A stretch of 64,000 nucleotides of DNA from Cornus controversa (lineage: Eukaryota > Streptophyta > Magnoliopsida > Cornales > Cornaceae): assembly GCA_026545225.1 (NCBI GenBank), contig CM048847.1:14255835-14319834 (forward strand), given 5' to 3'. This document shows positions 37,143 through 50,811 of this stretch, piece by piece. The first letter of the stretch is position 1, and each line of letters begins with the position of its first letter. Position numbers and translations under genes: made by a program. Below the pieces are notes generated by a model that saw only the letters and a list, made by a program, of their open reading frames with translations, searched no databases and was not told the DNA's origin.

Positions 37143-40100
37143 AAACATGGATGAAGATCGGATCGACATGCTCGTCCTTTCTTTGGGACCCTTTGATGGT
37201 TTCATTTAGAAAAAAGTAGCGTACGATTAGTAGTATGGCACGACTTCTCTTGGAATGTGGTTTTTCAATCAAAACAACTCAAATGAAACAAGTTTAAAAT
37301 GGTTGTGAGCTTGCAAATTATTTCCTTTAGATGTCCAAACGGTCGAAATTGGAACAAAGCACCATACGGTTGTGATGAAGGACGGATTGACATGTTCGTC
37401 ACTTCTTTTGGATGCTTTGATGGTCTAATTTGGAAAAAAGAAACTTACGATTCTGATTACGACACGACTTCTCAAGGAATGGGGTTTTTGAATCTAAACA
37501 ACTCAAACAAAACTTGTTTAAAATCATCGATAGCTTGGGAATTGTTTCTTTTACTTTTCTAGATGGTTGAAAGTGGCATAGAGCACCATACGGTTGTGAT
37601 CATTCATGAGTGCAGCAAGGAATTACTATTTTTGATTCAGGACGTCCTGATGGTTGAATTTGGCATAAAGCAATGTATAATTCTAAGTATGGCACGATTT
37701 CACGTGGATTGGGACTTTTCGAATCAGGACAAGTCAAACGAAACAAGTTCGAAACCATTGTTGTCATTCTCTATTCTTCTGGACATCCAGATGGTCAATT
37801 CTAGCATAAAGCGCCATACGGTTGTCGTCGTGCCTGATTATTGCAAGCAATTGTTCTTTACGACTCAGAACAACTCAAACAAACATGGATGAAGATCGGA
37901 TCGACATGCTCGTCGTTTCTTTGGGACGCTTTGATGGTTTCATTTAGAAAAAAGCAGCGTACGATTACTATTATGGCACGACTTCTCTTGGAATGTGGTT
38001 TTCTAATCATAACAACTCAAATGAAACAAGTTTAAAATGGTTGTGAGCTTGCTAATTGTTTCCTATAGATGTCCAAACGGTCGAATTTGGAACAAAGCAC
38101 CATACAGTTGTGATGAAGATCGGATTGACATGTTCGTCACTTCTTTTGGATGCTTTGATGGTCTAATTTGGAAAAAAGAAACTTACGATTCTGATTATGG
38201 CACGACTTCTCAAGGAATGGGTTTTTGAATCAGAATAACTCAAACTAAACTTGTTTGAAATCATCGATAGCTTGGGAATTGTTTCTTTTACTTGTCCAGA
38301 TGGTTGAAGTTGGCATAGAGCACCATACGGTTGTGATCATTCATGGGTGCAGTATGGAATTACTCTTTTTGATTCAGGAAGTCCTGACGGTTGAATTTGG
38401 CATAAAGCAACGTATAATTCTAAGTATGGCACGATTTCACATGGATTGGAATTTTCGAATCAGGACAAGTCAAACGAAACAAGTTCGAAACCGTTGTTGT
38501 CATTCTCTATTTTTCTGGACATCTAGATGGTCAATTCTAGCACAAAGCGCCATACGGTTGTCGTCATGCCTGATTATTGCAAGCAATAGTTCTTTCGACT
38601 CAGAACAACTCAAACAGACATGGATGAAGATCGGATCGACATGCTCGTCGTTTCTTTGGGACGCTTTGATGGTTTCATTTAGAAAAAAGCAGCGTACGAT
38701 TAGTATTATGGCACGACTTCTCTTGGAATGTGGTTTTCTAATCATAACAACTCAAATGAAACAAGTTTAAAATGGTTGGTAGCTTGCAAATTGTTTCCTT
38801 TAGATGTCGAAACGGTCGAATTTGGAACAAAGCACCATACGGTTGAATTAAGATTGGATTGACAGGTTCGTCACTTCTTTTGGATGCTTTGATGGTCTAA
38901 TTTGGAAAGAACAAACTTACGATTCTGATTATGACACAACTTCTCAAGCAATGGGGTTTTTGAATCAGAACAACTGAAACTAAACTTGTTTAAAATCATC
39001 GATAGCTTGGGAATTGTTTCTTTTACTTGTCCAGATGGTTGAAGTTGGCATAGAGCACCATACGGTTGTGATCATTCTTGGGTGCAGCATGGAATTACTC
39101 TTTTCGATTCAGGACGTCCTGACGGTTGAATTTGGCATAAAGCAACGTATAATTCTAGGTATGGCACGATTTCACGTGGATTGGACTTTTCGAATCAGGA
39201 CAAGTCAAACGAAACAAGTTCAAAACCGTTGTTGTCATTCTCTATTCTTCTGGACATCCAGATGGTCAATTCTAGCACAAAGCGCCATACGGTTGTGGTC
39301 ATGCCTGGTTATTGCAAGGAATTGTTCTTTTTGACTCAGAACAACTCAAACAAACATGGATGAAGATCGGATCGACATGCTCGTCGTTTCTTTGGGACCC
39401 TTTGATGGTTTCATTTAGAAAAAAGTAGCGTACGATTAATATTATGGCAAGACTTCTCTTGGAATGTGGTTTTCTAATCAAAACAACTCAAATGAAACAA
39501 GTTTAAAATGGTTGGTAGCTTACAAATTGTTTCCTTTAGATGTCCAAACGGTCGAATTTGGAACAAAGCACCATTCGATTGTGATGAAGATCGGATTGAC
39601 ATGTTCGTCACTTCTTTTGGATGCTTTGATGGTCTAATTTGGAAAAAAGAAACTTACGATTCTGATTATGGCACGACTTATGAAGGAATGGGTTTTTGAA
39701 TCAGAACAAATCAAACAAAACTTGTTTAAAATCCTCGATAGCTTGGGAATTGTTTCTTTTACTTGTCCATATGGTTGAAGTTGGCATAGAGCACCATACG
39801 GTTGTGATCATTCTTGGGTGCAGCATGGAATTACTCTTTTCGATTCAGGACGTCCTGACGGTTGAATTTGGCATAAAGCAACGTATAATTCTAGGTATGG
39901 CACGATTTCACGTGGATTGGACTTTTCGAATCAGGACAAGTCAAACGAAACAAGTTCGAAACCGTTGTTGTCATTCTCTATTCTTCTGGACATCCAGATG
40001 GTCAGTTCTAGCACAAAGCGCCATACGGTTGTCGTCATGCCTGATTATTACAAGCGATAGTTTTTTTGACTCAGAACAACTCAAACAAACATGGATGAAG

Positions 40101-42610
40101 ATCGGATCGACATGCTCGTCGTTTCTTTAGGACGCTTTGACGGTTTCATTTAGAAAAAAGTAGCGTACGATTAGTATTATGGCACGACTTCTCTTGGAAT
40201 GTGGTTTTCTAATCATAACAACTCAAATGAAACAAGTTTAAAATGGTTGGTAGCTTACAAATTGTTTCCTTTAGATGTCCAAACGGTCGAATTTGGAACA
40301 AAGCACCATACGATTGTGATGAAGATCGGATTGACATGTTCGTCACTTCTTTTGGATGCTTTGATGGTCTAATTTGGAAAAAAGAAACTTACGATTCTGA
40401 TTATGGCACGACTTCTCAAGGAATCGGTTTTTGAATCAGAACAACTCAAACTAAACTTGTTTAAAATCCTCGATAGCTTGGGAATTGTTTCTTTTACTTG
40501 TCCAGATGGTTGAAGTTGGCATAGAGCACCATACGGTTGTGATCATTCATGGGTGCAGCATGGAATTACTCTTTTCGATTCAGGACGTCCTGACGGTTGA
40601 ATTTGGCATAAAGCAACGTATAATTCTAGGTATGGCACGATTTCACGTGGATTGGACTTTTCGAATCAGGACAAGTCAAACGAAACAAGTTCGAAACCGT
40701 TGTTGTCATTCTCTATTTTTCTGGACATCCAGATGGTCAGTTCTAGCACAAAGCGCCATACGGTTGTCGTCATGCCTGATTATTACAAGCGATAGTTTTT
40801 TTGACTCAGAACAACTCAAACAAACATGGATGAAGATCGGATCGACATGCTCGTCCTTTCTTTGGGACCCTTTGATGGTTTCATTTAGAAAAAAGTAGCG
40901 TACGATTAGTAGTATGGCACGACTTCTCTTGGAATGTGGTTTTTCAATCAAAACAACTCAAATGAAACAAGTTTAAAATGGTTGTGAGCTTGCAAATTAT
41001 TTCCTTTAGATGTCCAAACGGTCGAAATTGGAACAAAGCACCATACGGTTGTGATGAAGGACGGATTGACATGTTCGTCACTTCTTTTGGATGCTTTGAT
41101 GGTCTAATTTGGAAAAAAGAAACTTACGATTCTGATTATGGCACGACTTCTCAAGGAATCGGTTTTTGAATCAGAACAACTCAAACTAAACTTGTTTAAA
41201 ATCCTCGATAGCTTGGGAATTGTTTCTTTTACTTGTCCAGATGGTTGAAGTTGGCATAGAGCACCATACGGTTGTGATCATTCATGGGTGCAGCATGGAA
41301 TTACTCTTTTCGATTCAGGACGTCCTGACGGTTGAATTTGGCATAAAGCAACGTATAATTCTAGGTATGGCATGATTTCACGTGAATTGGACTTTTCGAA
41401 TCAGGACAAGTCAAACGAAACAAGTTCGAAACCGTTGTTGTCATTCTCTATTTTTCTGGACATCCAGATGGTCAGTTCTAGCACAAAGCGCCATACGGTT
41501 GTCGTCATGCCTGATTATTACAAGCGATAGTTTTTTTGACTCAGAACAACTCAAACAAACATGGATGAAGATCGGATCGACATGCTCGTCGTTTCTTTGG
41601 GACGCTTTGATGGTTTCATTTAGAAAAAAGTAGCGTACGATTAGTATTATGGCACGACTTCTCTTGGAATGTGGTTTTCTAATCATAACAACTCAAATGA
41701 AACAAGTTTAAAATGGTTGGTAGCTTGCAAATTGTTTCCTTTAGATGTCCAAACGGTCGAATTTGGAACCAAGCACCATACGGTTGTGATGAAGATCGGA
41801 TTGACATGTTCGTCACTTCTTTTGGATGCTTTGATGGTCTAATTTAGAAAAAAGAAACTTACGATTCTGATTATGACACAACTTCTCAAGGAATGGGGTT
41901 TTTGAATCAGAACAACTGAAACTAAACTTGTTTAAAATCATCGATAGCTTGGGAATTGTTTCTTTTACTTGTCCAGATGGTTGAAGTTGGCATAGAGCAC
42001 CATACGGTTGTGATCATTCATGAGTGCAGCAAGGAATTACTCTTTTCGATTCAGGACGTCCTCACGGTCGAATTAGGCATAAAGCAACGTATATTTCTAT
42101 GTATGGCACGATTTCACGTTGATTGGACTTTTCGAATCCGGACAGGTCGAACGAAACAAGTTCAAAACCGTTGTTGTCATTCTCTATTCTTCTAGACATC
42201 CAGATGGTCAATTCTAGCACAAAGCACCATACGGTTATGGTCATGCCTGGTTATTGCAAGGAATTGTTCTTTTCGACTCAGAACAACTCAAAAAAACATG
42301 GATGAAGATCGGATCGACATGCTCGTCCTTTCTTTGGGACCCTTTGATGGTTTCATTTAGAAAAAAGTAGCGTACGATTAGTAGTATGGCACGACTTCTC
42401 TTGGAATGTGGTTTTTCAATCAAAACAACTCAAATGAAACAAGTTTAAAATGGTTGTGAGCTTGCAAATTATTTCCTTTAGATGTCCAAACGGTCGAAAT
42501 TGGAACAAAGCACCATACGGTTGTGATGAAGGACGGATTGACATGTTCGTCACTTCTTTTGGATGCTTTGATGGTCTAATTTGGAAAAAAGAAACTTACG
42601 ATTCTGATTA
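37143..42610. repeat. Eight-monomer block, copy 1 (offset 5,886 bp)
   Basis: About 5.47 kb is repeated at 43029-48496. Shared rare marks are TTTTCTAGATGG near 37556 and 43442, CCTATAGATG at 38060 and 43946, CAGAATAACTC at 38232 and 44118, CGGTTGAATTAAG near 38840 and 44726, and GACTTATGAAGG near 39674 and 45560. The last is the only such allele pair in the window. Confidence 0.85.
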
Positions 42611-43028
42611 TGGCACGACTTCTCAAGGAATCGGTTTTTGAATCAGAACAACTCAAACTAAACTTGTTTAAAATCCTCGATAGCTTGGGAATTGTTTCTT
42701 TTACTTGTCCAGATGGTTGAAGTTGGCATAGAGCACCATACGGTTGTGATCATTCATGGGTGCAGCATGGAATTACTCTTTTCGATTCAGGACGTCCTGA
42801 CGGTTGAATTTGGCATAAAGCAACGTATAATTCTAGGTATGGCACGATTTCACGTGGATTGGACTTTTCGAATCAGGACAAGTCAAACGAAACAAGTTCG
42901 AAACCGTTGTTGTCATTCTCTATTTTTCTGGACATCCAGATGGTCAGTTCTAGCACAAAGCGCCATACGGTTGTCGTCATGCCTGATTATTACAAGCGAT
43001 AGTTTTTTTGACTCAGAACAACTCAAAC

Positions 43029-46000
43029 AAACATGGATGAAGATCGGATCGACATGCTCGTCCTTTCTTTGGGACCCTTTGATGGTTTCATTTAGAAAAA
43101 AGTAGCGTACGATTAGTAGTATGGCACGACTTCTCTTGGAATGTGGTTTTTCAATCAAAACAACTCAAATGAAACAAGTTTAAAATGGTTGTGAGCTTGC
43201 AAATTATTTCCTTTAGATGTCCAAACGGTCGAAATTGGAACAAAGCACCATACGGTTGTGATGAAGGACGGATTGACATGTTCGTCACTTCTTTTGGATG
43301 CTTTGATGGTCTAATTTGGAAAAAAGAAACTTACGATTCTGATTACGACACGACTTCTCAAGGAATGGGGTTTTTGAATCTAAACAACTCAAACAAAACT
43401 TGTTTAAAATCATCGATAGCTTGGGAATTGTTTCTTTTACTTTTCTAGATGGTTGAAAGTGGCATAGAGCACCATACGGTTGTGATCATTCATGAGTGCA
43501 GCAAGGAATTACTATTTTTGATTCAGGACGTCCTGATGGTTGAATTTGGCATAAAGCAATGTATAATTCTAAGTATGGCACGATTTCACGTGGATTGGGA
43601 CTTTTCGAATCAGGACAAGTCAAACGAAACAAGTTCGAAACCATTGTTGTCATTCTCTATTCTTCTGGACATCCAGATGGTCAATTCTAGCATAAAGCGC
43701 CATACGGTTGTCGTCGTGCCTGATTATTGCAAGCAATTGTTCTTTACGACTCAGAACAACTCAAACAAACATGGATGAAGATCGGATCGACATGCTCGTC
43801 GTTTCTTTGGGACGCTTTGATGGTTTCATTTAGAAAAAAGCAGCGTACGATTACTATTATGGCACGACTTCTCTTGGAATGTGGTTTTCTAATCATAACA
43901 ACTCAAATGAAACAAGTTTAAAATGGTTGTGAGCTTGCTAATTGTTTCCTATAGATGTCCAAACGGTCGAATTTGGAACAAAGCACCATACAGTTGTGAT
44001 GAAGATCGGATTGACATGTTCGTCACTTCTTTTGGATGCTTTGATGGTCTAATTTGGAAAAAAGAAACTTACGATTCTGATTATGGCACGACTTCTCAAG
44101 GAATGGGTTTTTGAATCAGAATAACTCAAACTAAACTTGTTTGAAATCATCGATAGCTTGGGAATTGTTTCTTTTACTTGTCCAGATGGTTGAAGTTGGC
44201 ATAGAGCACCATACGGTTGTGATCATTCATGGGTGCAGTATGGAATTACTCTTTTTGATTCAGGAAGTCCTGACGGTTGAATTTGGCATAAAGCAACGTA
44301 TAATTCTAAGTATGGCACGATTTCACATGGATTGGAATTTTCGAATCAGGACAAGTCAAACGAAACAAGTTCGAAACCGTTGTTGTCATTCTCTATTTTT
44401 CTGGACATCTAGATGGTCAATTCTAGCACAAAGCGCCATACGGTTGTCGTCATGCCTGATTATTGCAAGCAATAGTTCTTTCGACTCAGAACAACTCAAA
44501 CAGACATGGATGAAGATCGGATCGACATGCTCGTCGTTTCTTTGGGACGCTTTGATGGTTTCATTTAGAAAAAAGCAGCGTACGATTAGTATTATGGCAC
44601 GACTTCTCTTGGAATGTGGTTTTCTAATCATAACAACTCAAATGAAACAAGTTTAAAATGGTTGGTAGCTTGCAAATTGTTTCCTTTAGATGTCGAAACG
44701 GTCGAATTTGGAACAAAGCACCATACGGTTGAATTAAGATTGGATTGACAGGTTCGTCACTTCTTTTGGATGCTTTGATGGTCTAATTTGGAAAGAACAA
44801 ACTTACGATTCTGATTATGACACAACTTCTCAAGCAATGGGGTTTTTGAATCAGAACAACTGAAACTAAACTTGTTTAAAATCATCGATAGCTTGGGAAT
44901 TGTTTCTTTTACTTGTCCAGATGGTTGAAGTTGGCATAGAGCACCATACGGTTGTGATCATTCTTGGGTGCAGCATGGAATTACTCTTTTCGATTCAGGA
45001 CGTCCTGACGGTTGAATTTGGCATAAAGCAACGTATAATTCTAGGTATGGCACGATTTCACGTGGATTGGACTTTTCGAATCAGGACAAGTCAAACGAAA
45101 CAAGTTCAAAACCGTTGTTGTCATTCTCTATTCTTCTGGACATCCAGATGGTCAATTCTAGCACAAAGCGCCATACGGTTGTGGTCATGCCTGGTTATTG
45201 CAAGGAATTGTTCTTTTTGACTCAGAACAACTCAAACAAACATGGATGAAGATCGGATCGACATGCTCGTCGTTTCTTTGGGACCCTTTGATGGTTTCAT
45301 TTAGAAAAAAGTAGCGTACGATTAATATTATGGCAAGACTTCTCTTGGAATGTGGTTTTCTAATCAAAACAACTCAAATGAAACAAGTTTAAAATGGTTG
45401 GTAGCTTACAAATTGTTTCCTTTAGATGTCCAAACGGTCGAATTTGGAACAAAGCACCATTCGATTGTGATGAAGATCGGATTGACATGTTCGTCACTTC
45501 TTTTGGATGCTTTGATGGTCTAATTTGGAAAAAAGAAACTTACGATTCTGATTATGGCACGACTTATGAAGGAATGGGTTTTTGAATCAGAACAAATCAA
45601 ACAAAACTTGTTTAAAATCCTCGATAGCTTGGGAATTGTTTCTTTTACTTGTCCATATGGTTGAAGTTGGCATAGAGCACCATACGGTTGTGATCATTCT
45701 TGGGTGCAGCATGGAATTACTCTTTTCGATTCAGGACGTCCTGACGGTTGAATTTGGCATAAAGCAACGTATAATTCTAGGTATGGCACGATTTCACGTG
45801 GATTGGACTTTTCGAATCAGGACAAGTCAAACGAAACAAGTTCGAAACCGTTGTTGTCATTCTCTATTCTTCTGGACATCCAGATGGTCAGTTCTAGCAC
45901 AAAGCGCCATACGGTTGTCGTCATGCCTGATTATTACAAGCGATAGTTTTTTTGACTCAGAACAACTCAAACAAACATGGATGAAGATCGGATCGACATG

Positions 46001-48496
46001 CTCGTCGTTTCTTTAGGACGCTTTGACGGTTTCATTTAGAAAAAAGTAGCGTACGATTAGTATTATGGCACGACTTCTCTTGGAATGTGGTTTTCTAATC
46101 ATAACAACTCAAATGAAACAAGTTTAAAATGGTTGGTAGCTTACAAATTGTTTCCTTTAGATGTCCAAACGGTCGAATTTGGAACAAAGCACCATACGAT
46201 TGTGATGAAGATCGGATTGACATGTTCGTCACTTCTTTTGGATGCTTTGATGGTCTAATTTGGAAAAAAGAAACTTACGATTCTGATTATGGCACGACTT
46301 CTCAAGGAATCGGTTTTTGAATCAGAACAACTCAAACTAAACTTGTTTAAAATCCTCGATAGCTTGGGAATTGTTTCTTTTACTTGTCCAGATGGTTGAA
46401 GTTGGCATAGAGCACCATACGGTTGTGATCATTCATGGGTGCAGCATGGAATTACTCTTTTCGATTCAGGACGTCCTGACGGTTGAATTTGGCATAAAGC
46501 AACGTATAATTCTAGGTATGGCACGATTTCACGTGGATTGGACTTTTCGAATCAGGACAAGTCAAACGAAACAAGTTCGAAACCGTTGTTGTCATTCTCT
46601 ATTTTTCTGGACATCCAGATGGTCAGTTCTAGCACAAAGCGCCATACGGTTGTCGTCATGCCTGATTATTACAAGCGATAGTTTTTTTGACTCAGAACAA
46701 CTCAAACAAACATGGATGAAGATCGGATCGACATGCTCGTCCTTTCTTTGGGACCCTTTGATGGTTTCATTTAGAAAAAAGTAGCGTACGATTAGTAGTA
46801 TGGCACGACTTCTCTTGGAATGTGGTTTTTCAATCAAAACAACTCAAATGAAACAAGTTTAAAATGGTTGTGAGCTTGCAAATTATTTCCTTTAGATGTC
46901 CAAACGGTCGAAATTGGAACAAAGCACCATACGGTTGTGATGAAGGACGGATTGACATGTTCGTCACTTCTTTTGGATGCTTTGATGGTCTAATTTGGAA
47001 AAAAGAAACTTACGATTCTGATTATGGCACGACTTCTCAAGGAATCGATTTTTGAATCAGAACAACTCAAACTAAACTTGTTTAAAATCCTCGATAGCTT
47101 GGGAATTGTTTCTTTTACTTGTCCAGATGGTTGAAGTTGGCATAGAGCACCATACGGTTGTGATCATTCATGGGTGCAGCATGGAATTACTCTTTTCGAT
47201 TCAGGACGTCCTGACGGTTGAATTTGGCATAAGGCAACGTATAATTCTAGGTATGGCATGATTTCACGTGGATTGGACTTTTCGAATCAGGACAAGTCAA
47301 ACGAAACAAGTTCGAAACCGTTGTTGTCATTCTCTATTTTTCTGGACATCCAGATGGTCAGTTCTAGCACCAAGCGCCATACGGTTGTCGTCATGCCTGA
47401 TTATTACAAGCGATAGTTTTTTTGGCTCAGAACAACTCAAACAAACATGGATGAAGATCGGATCGACATGCTCGTCGTTTCTTTGGGACGCTTTGATGGT
47501 TTCATTTAGAAAAAAGTAGCGTACGATTAGTATTATGGCACGACTTCTCTTGGAATGTGGTTTTCTAATCATAACAACTCAAATGAAACAAGTTTAAAAT
47601 GGTTGGTAGCTTGCAAATTGTTTCCTTTAGATGTCCAAACGGTCGAATTTGGAACCAAGCACCATACGGTTGTGATGAAGATCGGATTGACATGTTCGTC
47701 ACTTCTTTTGGATGCTTTGATGGTCTAATTTAGAAAAAAGAAACTTACGATTCTGATTATGACACAACTTCTCAAGGAATGGGGTTTTTGAATCAGAACA
47801 ACTGAAACTAAACTTGTTTAAAATCATCGATAGCTTGGGAATTGTTTCTTTTACTTGTCCAGATGGTTGAAGTTGGCATAGAGCACCATACGGTTGTGAT
47901 CATTCATGAGTGCAGCAAGGAATTACTCTTTTCGATTCAGGACGTCCTCACGGTCGAATTAGGCATAAAGCAACGTATATTTTTATGTATGGCACGATTT
48001 CACGTTGATTGGACTTTTCGAATCCGGACAGGTCGAACGAAACAAGTTCAAAACCGTTGTTGTCATTCTCTATTCTTCTAGACATCCAGATGGTCAATTC
48101 TAGCACAAAGCACCATACGGTTATGGTCATGCCTGGTTATTGCAAGGAATTGTTCTTTTCGACTCAGAACAACTCAAAAAAACATGGATGAAGATCGGAT
48201 CGACATGCTCGTCCTTTCTTTGGGACCCTTTGATGGTTTCATTTAGAAAAAAGTAGCGTACGATTAGTAGTATGGCACGACTTCTCTTGGAATGTGGTTT
48301 TTCAATCAAAACAACTCAAATGAAACAAGTTTAAAATGGTTGTGAGCTTGCAAATTATTTCCTTTAGATGTCCAAACGGTCGAAATTGGAACAAAGCACC
48401 ATACGGTTGTGATGAAGGACGGATTGACATGTTCGTCACTTCTTTTGGATGCTTTGATGGTCTAATTTGGAAAAAAGAAACTTACGATTCTGATTA
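43029..48496. repeat. Eight-monomer block, copy 2
   Basis: Partner of 37143-42610. It carries newer changes absent from copy 1: GGAATCGATTTTTG near 47042, CATAAGGCAACG near 47228, CACCAAGCGCC near 47368, and TTTTTGGCTCAG near 47420. It overlaps the start of the 5,155-bp block series, where these changes reappear. Confidence 0.85.
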
Positions 48497-50811
48497 CGAC
48501 ACGACTTCTCAAGGAATGGGGTTTTTGAATCTAAACAACTCAAACAAAACTTGTTTAAAATCATCGATAGCTTGGGAATTGTTTCTTTTACTTTTCCAGA
48601 TGGTTGAAAGTGGCATAGAGCACCATACGGTTGTGATCATTCATGAGTGCAGCAAGGAATTACTATTTTTGATTCAGGACGTCCTGATGGTTGAATTTGG
48701 CATAAAGCAATGTATAATTCTAAGTATGGCACGATTTCACGTGGATTGGGACTTTTCGAATCAGGACAAGTCAAACGAAACAAGTTCGAAACCATTGTTG
48801 TCATTCTCTATTCTTCTGGACATCCAGATGGTCAATTCTAGCATAAAGCGCCATACGGTTGTCGTCGTGCCTGATTATTGCAAGCAATTGTTCTTTACGA
48901 CTCAGAACAACTCAAACAAACATGGATGAAGATCGGATCGACATGCTCGTCGTTTCTTTGGGACGCTTTGATGGTTTCATTTAGAAAAAAGCAGCGTACG
49001 ATTACTATTATGGCACGACTTCTCTTGGAATGTGGTTTTCTAATCATAACAACTCAAATGAAACAAGTTTAAAATGGTTGGTAGCTTGCAAATTGTTTCC
49101 TTTAGATGTCGAAACGGTCGAATTTGGAACACAGCACCATACGGTTGTGATGAAGATTGGATTGACAGGTTCGTCACTTCTTTTGGATGCTTTGATGGTC
49201 TAATTTGGAAAGAAGAAACTTACGATTCTGATTATGACACAACTTCTCAAGCAATGGGGTTTTTGAATCAGAACAACTGAAACTAAACTTGTTTAAAATC
49301 ATCGATAGCTTGGGAATTGTTTCTTTTACTTGTCCAGATGGTTGAAGTTGGCATAGAGCACCATACGGTTGTGATCATTCATGAGTGCAGCAAGGAATTA
49401 CTATTTTTGATTCAGGACGTCCTGATGGTTGAATTTGGCATAAAGCAATGTATAATTCTAAGTATGGCACGATTTCACGTGGATTGGGACTTTTCGAATC
49501 AGGACAAGTCAAACGAAACAAGTTCGAAACCATTGTTGTCATTCTCTATTCTTCTGGACATCCAGATGGTCAATTCTAGCATAAAGCGCCATACGGTTGT
49601 CGTCGTGCCTGATTATTGCAAGCAATTGTTCTTTACGACTCAGAACAACTCAAACAAACATGGATGAAGATCGGATCGACATGCTCGTCGTTTCTTTGGG
49701 ACCCTTTGATGGTTTCATTTAGAAAAAAGTAGCGTACGATTAGTAGTATGGCACGACTTCTCTTGGAATGTGGTTTTTCAATCAAAACAACTCAAATGAA
49801 ACAAGTTTAAAATGGTTGGTAGCTTGCAAATTGTTTCCTTTAGATGTCCAAACGGTCGAATTTGGAACCAAGCACCATACGGTTGTGATGAAGATCGGAT
49901 TGACATGTTCGTCACTTCTTTTGGATGCTTTGATGGTCTAATTTGGAAAGAACAAACTTACGATTCTGATTATGACACAACTTCTCAAGCAATGGGGTTT
50001 TTGAATCAGAACAACTGAAACTAAACTTGTTTAAAATCATCGATAGCTTGGGAATTGTTTCTTTTACTTGTCCAGATGGTTGAAGTTGGCATAGAGCACC
50101 ATACGGTTGTGATCATTCTTGGGTGCAGCATGGAATTACTCTTTTCGATTCAGGACGTCCTGACGGTTGAATTTGGCATAAAGCAACGTATAATTCTAGG
50201 TATGGCACGATTTCACGTGGATTGGACTTTTCGAATCAGGACAAGTCAAACGAAACAAGTTCAAAACCGTTGTTGTCATTCTCTATTCTTCTGGACATCC
50301 AGATGGTCAATTCTAGCACAAAGCGCCATACGGTTGTGGTCATGCCTGGTTATTGCAAGGAATTGTTCTTTTTGACTCAGAACAACTCAAACAAACATGG
50401 ATGAAGATCGGATCGACATGCTCGTCGTTTCTTTGGGACCCTTTGATGGTTTCATTTAGAAAAAAGTAGCGTACGATTAATATTATGGCAAGACTTCTCT
50501 TGGAATGTGGTTTTCTAATCAAAACAACTCAAATGAAACAAGTTTAAAATGGTTGGTAGCTTACAAATTGTTTCCTTTAGATGTCCAAACGGTCGAATTT
50601 GGAACAAAGCACCATTCGATTGTGATGAAGATCGGATTGACATGTTCGTCACTTCTTTTGGATGCTTTGATGGTCTAATTTGGAAAAAAGAAACTTATGA
50701 TTCTGATTATGGCACGACTTCTGAAAGAATGGGTTTTTGAATCAGAACAAATCAAACAAAACTTGTTTAAAATCCTCGATAGCTTGGGAATTGTTTCTTT
50801 TACTTGTCCAG
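45657..50811. repeat. Seven-monomer block of 5,155 bp, copy 1
   Basis: It holds seven monomer equivalents whose types and rare marks repeat at 5,155-bp spacing. The left limit is the T in CCATATGG at 45656, which is G at 50811. All monomer types in this copy match those in copy 2 one for one. Confidence 0.85.
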
